From assembly GCA_041621405.1 (NCBI GenBank), contig JBFKAV010000208.1, forward strand, positions 1 through 5,092: 5,092 bases of DNA, written 5' to 3'. The notes under the pieces are model-generated. The model was not told where the DNA came from, did no database searches, and saw nothing but the letters and a program-made list of their open reading frames with translations. The stretch is from JBFKAV01 sp041621405. GTDB lineage: Bacteria; Pseudomonadota; Alphaproteobacteria; Rhodobacterales; Rhodobacteraceae. Shown here piece by piece: positions 1 through 4,787 of the stretch (within the stretch, counting starts at the first letter, position 1; the number at the start of each line of letters is the position of its first letter). Both the position numbers and the translations under genes were made by a program.

Positions 1-771
1 GGCCTGGGCCCGGAAGATTGCCTCGCAAGGAACCCGCGCCTCGTCTACGGCCGGATGACCGGCTGGGGCCAGGACGGACCCTTGGCGCAGACGGCGGGGC
101 ACGACATCACCTACATCGCGCTGACGGGCGCGCTTCACGCCATCGGCACCGCCGAGAAGCCCGTGCCGCCGCTCAATCTCCTCGGCGACTATGGCGGCGG
201 CACGATGTTCCTGCTGTTCGGCGTTCTCGCGGCGCTTTACGAGCGTGCAGGTTCGGGCCGAGGGCAGGTCGTCGACGCCGCCATGGTCGACGGCGTGCCG
301 GCGATGATGGGCCTGATCCACGAGCTTCAAGCCCGCGGCAGCTGGACCCCCGCACGCGAGGCGAACTGGCTCGACGGCGGCGCGCCCTACTACGCCTGCT
401 ACGAGACGGCCGACGGCCGCCACTTGGCCGTCGGCGCGTTGGAGGACAAGTTCTTCGCCCGCCTCGCCGAAGGCTTGGGGCTCTCGGAAGAGATGATCGC
501 CAATCGCGAGGATCGCCGCCGCTGGCCCGAGATGCGCGCGGCCTATGCCGCGATCTTCCTGAGCCGCACCCGCGACGAGTGGATGGAAGCGTTCGGCGGC
601 TCGGATGCCTGCGTCGCCCCGATCTTGACCCTCAAAGAAGCCGAGATCGACCCGCAAATGACCGCGCGCGGGGCCCTAGTCCGGCAGAGCGGCATACTTC
701 AGGCGGGCGTCGCGCCGCGATTCAGCCGCACCCCAGGCGCCGTGCGGCCGGTTGGGCAGGGCGAGGACTGA
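1..771 (+). CDS. Alpha-methylacyl-CoA racemase-type CaiB/BaiF (class III CoA-transferase family) protein, 5' truncated
   Basis: The reading frame is open from base 1 (it reads LGPEDCLARNPRLVYGRMTG) to the TGA at 769-771, so the start lies left of the window. The 256 visible residues are the C-terminal two thirds of a family usually about 360-380 aa long. The family moves CoA between carboxylic acids or, in the AMACR branch, epimerises 2-methylacyl-CoA thioesters. AMACR membership is supported by YGRMTGWGQDGP, GHDITYIALTGALHAIG and LNLLGDYGGG. His at 100-102, Asp at 187-189 and Glu at 442-444 line up with the residues I recall as His126, Asp156 and Glu241 of Mycobacterium tuberculosis MCR. The Asp-to-Glu spacing of 85 is the same and His-to-Asp differs by one. 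The C-terminus has the usual PRFSRTPG segment. It is expected to be cytoplasmic, in branched-chain or sterol-type acyl-CoA breakdown. The true substrate, or a CoA-transferase role, cannot be read from sequence. An in-frame ATG at 55 is internal and is not the start. Confidence 0.93.
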   Translation, partial: GLGPEDCLARNPRLVYGRMTGWGQDGPLAQTAGHDITYIALTGALHAIGTAEKPVPPLNLLGDYGGGTMFLLFGVLAALYERAGSGRGQVVDAAMVDGVPAMMGLIHELQARGSWTPAREANWLDGGAPYYACYETADGRHLAVGALEDKFFARLAEGLGLSEEMIANREDRRRWPEMRAAYAAIFLSRTRDEWMEAFGGSDACVAPILTLKEAEIDPQMTARGALVRQSGILQAGVAPRFSRTPGAVRPVGQGED

Positions 772-784
772 CGGGTCTCAGACA

Positions 785-1678
785 TCAGAGGAACCGGGCG
801 AAGAAGGCGGTGATCTCGGCGGTCCCGTCGATGTCGCGGTTGACCGGGCCGACGATGCGCCGGGGCAGGTATTGCGTCCCCGAGGGCCAGGTATGGCCGC
901 CGCCCTCGATCCGGTAGAGCACGGTCGGCAGCCGGCAGCCCCGCCACTCCCGCCGCACCACCTGCCCGATCCGCCGCGTCTCCGAGCCGCCGCCACATCC
1001 GTTCCGGGCACGGAACAGGGCCAGCGTCGCCTCGGTGGAGAGGACCTCGCCGCGGGCGCCGCGCCGGACGGTGATCGGCCCGCCATCGTAGGGCACGATC
1101 GGATCGGCAGTCCCGTTCAGCACCGCGATCGCCACGCCCGGTGCGGCGCGGCAGTCATCCTCGAGGAAATCTGGCAACGGCATCGTCACCGGGGCGATGG
1201 CCTTGATGCGGCCCGGCAGCCTGCAGGCGAGGAAATAGGAGGCCTGGCCCCCCCGCGAAATCCCGGTGGCGAAGATGCGGGCGCCGTCGCCACCGTGCTG
1301 GCGGAGCACCGCGGCGATGACGGCCTGGAAATAGGCGAGGTCGTCACGCCGGGGCGAGAGCCCCGCCGACACCGGGCCTTCGCCGAAGTCCCACATCCGG
1401 CCGACCGCGTCGGGATAGACGATCACCGCACCGCTCGCCTCGGCGAAGGCGTGAAATCCCGCGCCGGTCTCGCGCGCGATCTGCCGCGCCGTGCCGCCGC
1501 CGCCGTGGAGCACCAGCACGACCGGCCGCCCGGCGGCCGGTGCCGGCGCCTCGGGAACGTACTCGAGGTAGCTCCGCCTGAGCCCCTCGTGCCGGAACGA
1601 TTTCCGCTCCAGCCCGGCGGCGGCCGATTGCGTGGCGAGCAGGAGAGCGACGAGAAGCGAGGGGCCGAAAATGCGCAT
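785..1678 (-). CDS. Secreted alpha/beta-hydrolase, LpqC / PHB-depolymerase-like esterase
   Basis: A 297-aa exported serine hydrolase of the LpqC/polyhydroxybutyrate-depolymerase/feruloyl-esterase-like group (COG3509 type, from memory). Residues 1-21 form a signal peptide: MR, a hydrophobic core, then a probable cut after AAA. The fold markers come in order: LHGGGG oxyanion loop (57-62), nucleophile elbow GISRGG with Ser141, Asp192 in NGTADPIVPY, and His262 in GGGHTWPSG. C152, C176, C228 and C248 are the only cysteines of the mature part. C228 and C248 sit where this family often has a disulfide, which suits a periplasmic or extracellular enzyme. The start at 1676-1678 is supported by GGAGG 9 nt upstream and by the signal peptide beginning right there. 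The gene is convergent with the racemase-type gene (13-bp gap) and divergent from zapE. The substrate could be a short polyester, an aryl ester or acetylated carbohydrate. A shared pathway with the neighbouring acyl-CoA enzyme is not shown. Confidence 0.9.
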   Translation of the reverse strand: MRIFGPSLLVALLLATQSAAAGLERKSFRHEGLRRSYLEYVPEAPAPAAGRPVVLVLHGGGGTARQIARETGAGFHAFAEASGAVIVYPDAVGRMWDFGEGPVSAGLSPRRDDLAYFQAVIAAVLRQHGGDGARIFATGISRGGQASYFLACRLPGRIKAIAPVTMPLPDFLEDDCRAAPGVAIAVLNGTADPIVPYDGGPITVRRGARGEVLSTEATLALFRARNGCGGGSETRRIGQVVRREWRGCRLPTVLYRIEGGGHTWPSGTQYLPRRIVGPVNRDIDGTAEITAFFARFL

Positions 1679-1686
1679 GGATCTTA

Positions 1687-1692
1687 TCCTCC
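1687..1692 (-). promoter_or_regulatory. Shine-Dalgarno site of the esterase gene
   Basis: GGAGGA read on the minus strand, placed so that GGAGG lies 9 nt before the ATG at 1676-1678. It supports that start, which is also where the signal peptide begins. Confidence 0.75.
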
Positions 1693-1748
1693 GTCAGGTC
1701 CGGCATCTGTCACGCGCCAGTCCGGCCGTTCCGTCGCGCCGGGCGGAC

Positions 1749-1778
1749 GCGATACGCCCGCGCCGCGCCGCCGGTCAA
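1749..1778 (-). promoter_or_regulatory. Weak candidate promoter for the esterase gene
   Basis: On the minus strand, TTGACC (1773-1778, five of six to the -35 consensus) is followed after 18 nt by TATCGC (1749-1754, three of six to the -10 consensus). This would give a leader of roughly 60 nt before the esterase. The -35-like hexamer is also one arm of the larger dyad at 1772-1814, so it may instead be part of an operator or hairpin. The spacing and -35 match are seen; promoter activity is inference. Confidence 0.22.
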
Positions 1779-1784
1779 TTCGCC

Positions 1785-1809
1785 GCCGTTCGCGCGAGCG
1801 GCTTTTCTT
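1785..1809 (+). terminator. Rightward intrinsic-terminator-like hairpin upstream of zapE
   Basis: As RNA, GCCGUUC (1785-1791) pairs with GAGCGGC (1796-1802) over 7 bp with one G-U wobble and a GCGC tetraloop, followed at once by UUUUCUU (1803-1809). This is textbook rho-independent architecture for rightward transcription. The odd part is the context. The esterase to the left is on the other strand, and zapE starts 30 nt to the right, so no annotated rightward gene ends here. The other strand has no U-run after the hairpin. It could end an unannotated small RNA or antisense transcript, attenuate zapE from within its leader, or insulate zapE from read-through out of the racemase-type gene. Confidence 0.55.
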
Positions 1810-1839
1810 GACCGCCCGGCCCGGCTACTCCTCGCGGCC

Positions 1840-2913
1840 ATGACAGCGCCCGTGACCGAGCTCTACAGCGCCCGCCTCGAAGCCGGCCACCTGCACCCCG
1901 ACCCGGCGCAGGAGGCAGTACTGCCGGATCTCGAGCGCATTGCCGGCTGGCTTGCCGAGCACCGCGAGCAGCGCGGCCTAGGCCGGCTCTTCCGCAAGGC
2001 GCCGGAGGGCACGAAGGGGCTCTATCTCTGGGGAGGAGTCGGGCGCGGCAAGTCGATGCTGATGGACCTCCTGATCGAGGCCGTGGACACGCCCGCCAAG
2101 CGGCGCGTGCATTTCCACGCCTTCATGCAGGAGATCCACGCCGCGATGCACGCCGCCCGCCAGCGCGGGGTGGACGACGCCATCGCGCCCGTCGCGGCGG
2201 CGGTCTCCGACGAGGTGCGCCTGCTGGCCTTCGACGAGATGCAGATCACCGACATCACCGACGCGATGATCGTCGGGCGCCTGTTCGAGAGGCTGTTCGC
2301 CGCCGGAGTCGTTGTCGTCACCACCTCCAACCGGCCACCGGACGAGCTCTACAGGAACGGCCTCAACCGCCAGCTCTTCCTGCCCTTCATTGTGCTCCTG
2401 AAGGAGCACATGGAGGTGCGCGAGCTCGCCAGCGAGACCGACTACCGCCAGAACCGCCTGGCCGGCGAGCAGGTTTATTTCGCCCCTGCCGACGCCTGCG
2501 CCCGCGAGGCCATCGAGGCAATCTGGCAGGGCCTGACCGGCGGCCGATCGGAGCCGCATACGCTCCGCGTGAAGGGCCGCGACGTGACGCTCCCGGCGTT
2601 CATGAACGGCGTCGCGCGGGCGACCTTCTGGGACCTCTGCGGCCGCCCGCTCGGGCCGGCCGACTACCTTGCACTGGCCGAAGCGGTGCGGGTGCTGATC
2701 CTCGAGGACATCCCCCGTCTTTCCGCAGAGAATTACAATCCGGCCCGGCGCTTCGTGACGCTGATCGATGCGCTTTACGAAGCCAGGGTGCGGCTGATCG
2801 CCTCGGCCGCGGACGTGCCCGAACGGCTCTACATCGAGGGAGAAGGCAGTTTCGAGTTTGCCCGCACCGCCTCGCGGCTGCGGGAGATGGAAGCAGCCGG
2901 CTGGGGCGCGTAG
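1840..2913 (+). CDS. zapE: ZapE/AFG1-family P-loop ATPase
   Basis: A 357-aa protein matching the ZapE/AFG1 (LACE1) family of AAA+-like ATPases along its full length. In Escherichia coli ZapE associates with the FtsZ ring late in division; the mitochondrial homologue AFG1 takes part in membrane-protein quality control. Visible motifs are the N-terminal PDPAQ segment (20-24), Walker A GGVGRGKS (65-72), the HFHAFMQEIH segment (91-100), Walker B LLAFDEMQ (128-135, Asp132 and Glu133), and sensor-1-like TTSNRPPDELY (161-171, Asn164). The C-terminal segment RRFVTLIDALYEARVRL is also typical. No signal peptide or membrane helix is seen, so it is cytoplasmic. ATG at 1840 keeps the usual N-terminus but has no clear Shine-Dalgarno; an in-frame GTG at 1852 is an alternative. 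It is the first rightward gene after the divergent region, with an ABM gene 48 bp downstream. A terminator-like hairpin lies just before it and could affect its expression. Confidence 0.94.
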   Translation: MTAPVTELYSARLEAGHLHPDPAQEAVLPDLERIAGWLAEHREQRGLGRLFRKAPEGTKGLYLWGGVGRGKSMLMDLLIEAVDTPAKRRVHFHAFMQEIHAAMHAARQRGVDDAIAPVAAAVSDEVRLLAFDEMQITDITDAMIVGRLFERLFAAGVVVVTTSNRPPDELYRNGLNRQLFLPFIVLLKEHMEVRELASETDYRQNRLAGEQVYFAPADACAREAIEAIWQGLTGGRSEPHTLRVKGRDVTLPAFMNGVARATFWDLCGRPLGPADYLALAEAVRVLILEDIPRLSAENYNPARRFVTLIDALYEARVRLIASAADVPERLYIEGEGSFEFARTASRLREMEAAGWGA

Positions 2914-2933
2914 GCGGCGCGCGGCGGGCGGGC

Positions 2934-2939
2934 TATACT
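2934..2939 (+). promoter_or_regulatory. Possible -10 element for the ABM-domain gene
   Basis: TATACT (five of six to TATAAT) stands out in an otherwise very GC-rich zapE-ABM spacer. It would place a start site a few bases before the Shine-Dalgarno at 2951-2957. No good -35 hexamer is visible 16-18 nt upstream, where the sequence is the end of zapE. This suggests the ABM gene may have its own promoter rather than depending only on zapE read-through. Confidence 0.3.
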
Positions 2940-2961
2940 CAGGCCGGAAAGGGAGGACTCC

Positions 2962-3282
2962 ATGCCGAGAATCGAGAAGGGCGCGGCCCTGCAAACGGTG
3001 ATCACGACCTTCGAGGTGACCCCGGGCACCTGCCAGGACCTGCTCGACCACTTGCAGGACGCCTATGACGGCTTCATCTCGAAGCAGCCCGGATTCGTCG
3101 CTGCGGCGCTGCACGTGAACGACGCCCAGACCCGGATCGCCAACTATTCGCAATGGCGCGAGCGGCAGGATTTCCTGGCAATGCTCCGCTCCGACGAGAT
3201 GCGTCGGAGGAACCGGAAGATCAACGAGCTCTGCAAGAGCTTCGAGCCGGTGATGTACGAGGTCGTCGGCGCCTACGATTGA
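2962..3282 (+). CDS. ABM-domain (antibiotic biosynthesis monooxygenase-like) small protein
   Basis: A 106-aa protein with the dimeric alpha/beta ferredoxin-like ABM fold (PF03992 type, by recognition). The first strand is ALQTVITTFEVTPG (9-22), then a helix (DLLDHLQDAYDGFI), the QPGFVAAALHVN turn and strand (42-53), and the typical NYSQW segment (61-65). A second helix and a closing strand EPVMYEVVGAYD follow. Family members include cofactor-independent quinone-forming monooxygenases, heme-degrading enzymes and many uncharacterised stress or metabolic proteins, so the name does not imply antibiotic synthesis. No biosynthetic cluster is present here. ATG at 2962 has GGGAGGA at 2951-2957, 4 nt away. 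The stop TGA overlaps a possible ATG of the next frame (TGATG, 3280-3284). Reaction and substrate unknown. Confidence 0.85.
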   Translation: MPRIEKGAALQTVITTFEVTPGTCQDLLDHLQDAYDGFISKQPGFVAAALHVNDAQTRIANYSQWRERQDFLAMLRSDEMRRRNRKINELCKSFEPVMYEVVGAYD

Positions 3283-3301
3283 TGGGCGACGTGACTGTCA
3301 T

Positions 3302-3306
3302 GGGGG
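3302..3306 (+). promoter_or_regulatory. Shine-Dalgarno-like G-tract choosing the GlsB-like start
   Basis: GGGGG followed by AAACC and ATG at 3312. Of three in-frame ATGs (3282, 3300, 3312), only the last has a purine-rich site at normal spacing, and it also gives the usual family N-terminus. Confidence 0.5.
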
Positions 3307-3311
3307 AAACC

Positions 3312-3566
3312 ATGGGATTCGAAAATCTGATCGTGCTCCTCATCGTCGGCGCCATCGCGGGCTGGCTCGCGGGGCAGATCGTGAAGGGTGGCGGCTTTGG
3401 AATCGCGGGCAACGTGGCGATCGGCATCGTCGGGGCGGTGATCGCGGGCTTCCTGCTGCCCCGCCTCGGCATCACCGTGGGCGGCGGCTTCCTGGCCTCG
3501 GTGATCCAGGCGACGCTGGGGGCGGTCGTTCTGCTGGTGTTGATCCGGGTGATCCGGAAAGCCTGA
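3312..3566 (+). CDS. GlsB/YeaQ/YmgE-family small membrane protein
   Basis: An 84-aa, glycine-rich hydrophobic protein of the 'transglycosylase-associated' GlsB/YeaQ/YmgE family. Three inner-membrane helices are visible at about residues 5-24, 31-50 and 58-81. The family signature GAIAGWLAGQIVKG lies at 13-26 and GNVAIGIVGAVIAGFLL at 33-49; a short basic tail RVIRKA ends it. Family members are often induced by general or envelope stress, and their molecular function is not established. ATG at 3312 gives the standard N-terminus (MGFENLIVLL). Upstream in-frame ATGs at 3300 and 3282 would add a polar extension, the latter overlapping the ABM stop as TGATG. It lies 29 nt after the ABM gene on the same strand, so the two are probably co-transcribed, and it converges on the SET gene. 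Confidence 0.9.
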   Translation: MGFENLIVLLIVGAIAGWLAGQIVKGGGFGIAGNVAIGIVGAVIAGFLLPRLGITVGGGFLASVIQATLGAVVLLVLIRVIRKA

Positions 3567-3589
3567 GGTCTGCGCCGGGGCGCTCAGGC
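3561..3589. terminator. Inverted repeat shared by two convergent gene ends, possible bidirectional terminator
   Basis: GCCTGAG (3561-3567) and CTCAGGC (3583-3589) form a perfect 7-bp inverted repeat around a 15-nt GC-rich loop. The TGA of the GlsB-like gene lies in the left arm and the TGA of the SET gene (TCA on the plus strand) in the right arm. Read leftward the hairpin is followed by only UUU, and read rightward by no U-run, so it is at best a weak intrinsic terminator. The position between convergent genes is what makes termination plausible. Confidence 0.42.
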
Positions 3590-3988
3590 GAAGGCTTCGA
3601 CCAGCGGCGCCAGGCTGTACTTCCGGCAGCGGATCACGGTGTAGTCGCAGGTGATCTCCTCACCCTCGGCGATGTCGCGGGCGGCGACCACGCGGGCCTC
3701 GGGGCCGTTCGGCAGCACCACCACGGTGTTCGGCTCGTCCGCATGGTTGGTGTAGCGGTCGTTGTCGCCGGAAAGCACCAGGACCCCGGACTCGGGGAAG
3801 TACTCGCAATAGGTCTCAAGGTAGTCGATGACGTGCGCGGGATAGCTGTCGAGCTCGGCCTCGGCGAGGATCCGGTCGATGCCGGGCTCGAATGCCCAGA
3901 TGGGCTGGCCCTGGGAAATCGCATGTTCGGCGAAAAGTCCGAGGCCGTGGATCGGGCTCTGGCGGACCGAGGTGCGGACGAGGAGCAT
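3584..3988 (-). CDS. Small stand-alone SET-domain protein, putative lysine methyltransferase
   Basis: A 134-aa protein that is nearly all SET domain. The S-adenosylmethionine-binding start is seen as SPIHGLGLFAEHAI (11-24). The knot-forming motif is DRYTNHADEPNT (77-88), with Asn81-His82 as in the classical NHS/NHD motif. The second motif is GEEITCDYT (109-117), with Tyr116 at the catalytic tyrosine position. SET proteins methylate lysine, usually on proteins; in bacteria the targets of such short stand-alone forms are mostly unknown. No pre-SET or post-SET zinc cluster is visible: only three cysteines, not clustered. Cytoplasmic, with no signal peptide. ATG at 3986-3988 has GAGG 6 nt upstream (3995-3998 on the plus strand). 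It converges on the GlsB-like gene with 17 bp between stops. The target cannot be read from context. Confidence 0.88.
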   Translation of the reverse strand: MLLVRTSVRQSPIHGLGLFAEHAISQGQPIWAFEPGIDRILAEAELDSYPAHVIDYLETYCEYFPESGVLVLSGDNDRYTNHADEPNTVVVLPNGPEARVVAARDIAEGEEITCDYTVIRCRKYSLAPLVEAFA

Positions 3989-4344
3989 GGGTGGCCTCGA
4001 TGGGTATGACGAATCTCGCGGAGATTGGCGAAGCCCCGGCGGAAATCAACTGTGCAGCGAGGGCCGCAAGCAGATTTCACCGCGCACTCAAAATCGATCG
4101 GCATCGGTGAAGCGGGTGCTGAGGTCCGCATTGACCCGTTCGAAGAGCTGCCTTCACGCGGGGTCGTGGCTGCGGCCGGCGCGATTTGGGCGTGGAAAGG
4201 GCCGGGATCTCACGATGGGATATTAGGTCAAACCTCTGGAATCATGGGAAATCCGGATTCCTGCATTCCAAACCTTAACCTCTTTCGCGGACCGGCTCGC
4301 AGGGGCCGCAGCCCGGCTCATGCCACTTCCCGGTGACCCGGCGG
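3989..4344. other. 356-bp intergenic region without a convincing gene
   Basis: This stretch lies upstream of the SET gene and downstream of the DUF1344-like gene, both leftward. The open frames crossing it (for example a TTG-started frame at 4025-4336) have mixed third positions and resemble no family I know, unlike the strong GC3 of neighbouring genes. Positions 4191-4290 are about 51% GC by hand count, well below the window average, and contain the dyad at 4237-4270. The SET promoter should be somewhere here, but I cannot place a good -35/-10 pair. I see no tRNA, insertion-sequence end or clear terminator. Confidence 0.6.
4237..4270. repeat. Dyad-symmetric element in the AT-richer spacer
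   Basis: Outer arms TGGAAT (4237-4242) and ATTCCA (4265-4270) are perfect inverted repeats. Between them is an almost perfect palindrome at 4247-4261, with core ATCCGGAT (4251-4258) flanked by GGAA and TCC. The heptamer CAAACCT occurs at 4229-4235 and again at 4269-4275, exactly 40 bp apart. No U-run follows on either strand, so it does not look like a terminator. A protein-binding site or a remnant of a small repeat is possible. Confidence 0.4.
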
Positions 4345-4602
4345 TCAGCCGCCGACGCGGGTAACGCTGGAGATTGCGCCGACCCCGGAATCCCCTGCGC
4401 TGGTGAAGACGATCGTGACCTCGTCGCCGGCGACGAGGTCGTCGGAGGTCGCGGTCGCCTCGCCGAGCTGCCAGACGGTGTTGTCGGTGAGCACGATGAC
4501 GCGGGCCACGCGATCGTAGGCGAGGATCTCGCCGGTGGTCTCGTCGGCCAGGACCGGGGTGGCCAGGGCGAGGAAGGGAACAAGAGCGATCAGTCGGCGC
4601 AT
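4345..4602 (-). CDS. Small exported protein, DUF1344-like
   Basis: An 85-aa protein with a clear signal peptide (MRRLIALVPFLALATPVLA, probable cut after Ala19), leaving about 66 acidic residues. The mature part has the small beta-barrel pattern of DUF1344-type periplasmic proteins: TGEILAYDRVARVIVLTDNTVWQL, then DLVAGDEVTIVFTSAG, then a closing strand AISSVTRV. The 'modulation of x by VxLxD…W/Y … L.xGD.V.v.y' spacing is the main reason for this assignment. No function is known for the family and no catalytic residues are visible. The start is supported by GGAGGA (4610-4615 on the plus strand) 7 nt before ATG, and by the signal peptide. It is a leftward gene with 356 bp before the SET gene, so the two are probably separate units. 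It is divergent from the membrane-protein gene at 4788. Confidence 0.75.
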   Translation of the reverse strand: MRRLIALVPFLALATPVLADETTGEILAYDRVARVIVLTDNTVWQLGEATATSDDLVAGDEVTIVFTSAGDSGVGAISSVTRVGG

Positions 4603-4609
4603 GGGCGCA

Positions 4610-4615
4610 TCCTCC
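4610..4615 (-). promoter_or_regulatory. Shine-Dalgarno site of the DUF1344-like gene
   Basis: GGAGGA on the minus strand, 7 nt before the ATG at 4600-4602. It supports the short exported reading frame over the overlapping longer frames on the same strand. Confidence 0.65.
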
Positions 4616-4777
4616 AGGTGGCATCCGCAGGACCGGACAGGCGCGAAGCTACTCCTTCCGCTGCTGACTGCAAGTGAGTCGCTTTTGGCCCGAAGAACCG
4701 GGGGGCGTTTCGCAGGTTGACGCGCATCATGGCGCTGCCGCCGGGCCGGGCGCAGGCTTCGCCTCGCAAAGCAGGGC

Positions 4778-4782
4778 GGAGG
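4778..4782 (+). promoter_or_regulatory. Shine-Dalgarno site of the right-edge membrane protein gene
   Basis: GGAGG, then CCGAT, then ATG at 4788: a strong site at 5-nt spacing that fixes the start of the gene cut by the right edge. Confidence 0.7.
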
Positions 4783-4787
4783 CCGAT

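Noticed and set aside
18..917. 299-codon rightward frame overlapping the racemase-type gene
   Set aside because: It is an arginine-rich shadow in another frame of the same strand, while frame 1 carries all the AMACR-type motifs from base 1.
1808..1836. TTGACC as a -35 box for zapE
   Set aside because: At 17-nt spacing the -10 position reads CTCGCG, and transcription would begin at or after the start codon. It fits better as an arm of the dyad.
752..1843. 363-codon rightward open frame across the whole esterase gene
   Set aside because: It is antisense to a gene with signal peptide and full catalytic triad. Its proline/arginine/glycine-rich product matches no family. High GC makes stops rare on the opposite strand.
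1978..3153. 391-codon leftward open frame opposite zapE and the ABM gene
   Set aside because: It is antisense to a protein with intact Walker A and B motifs and has shadow-like composition. No family features are seen.
3634..4131. 165-codon leftward frame overlapping the SET gene and its upstream region
   Set aside because: It runs out of frame through the SET domain and has low-complexity Ser/Pro/Arg content. The upstream 45 or so residues resemble no family.
4126..4155. GTTCGAA-like T-loop suggesting a tRNA
   Set aside because: The five bases on each side do not pair as a T stem, and there is no acceptor stem or anticodon arm at the right distances.
4313..4341. Hairpin CCGGCTCA/TGACCCGG as terminator of the DUF1344-like gene
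   Set aside because: The stem has a mismatch in the middle and no U-run follows it leftward. It is too weak to annotate in GC-rich DNA.
4717..4745. TTGACG as a promoter for the right-edge membrane protein
   Set aside because: No -10-like hexamer at 16-18 nt; the sequence there is GCCGGG-like.
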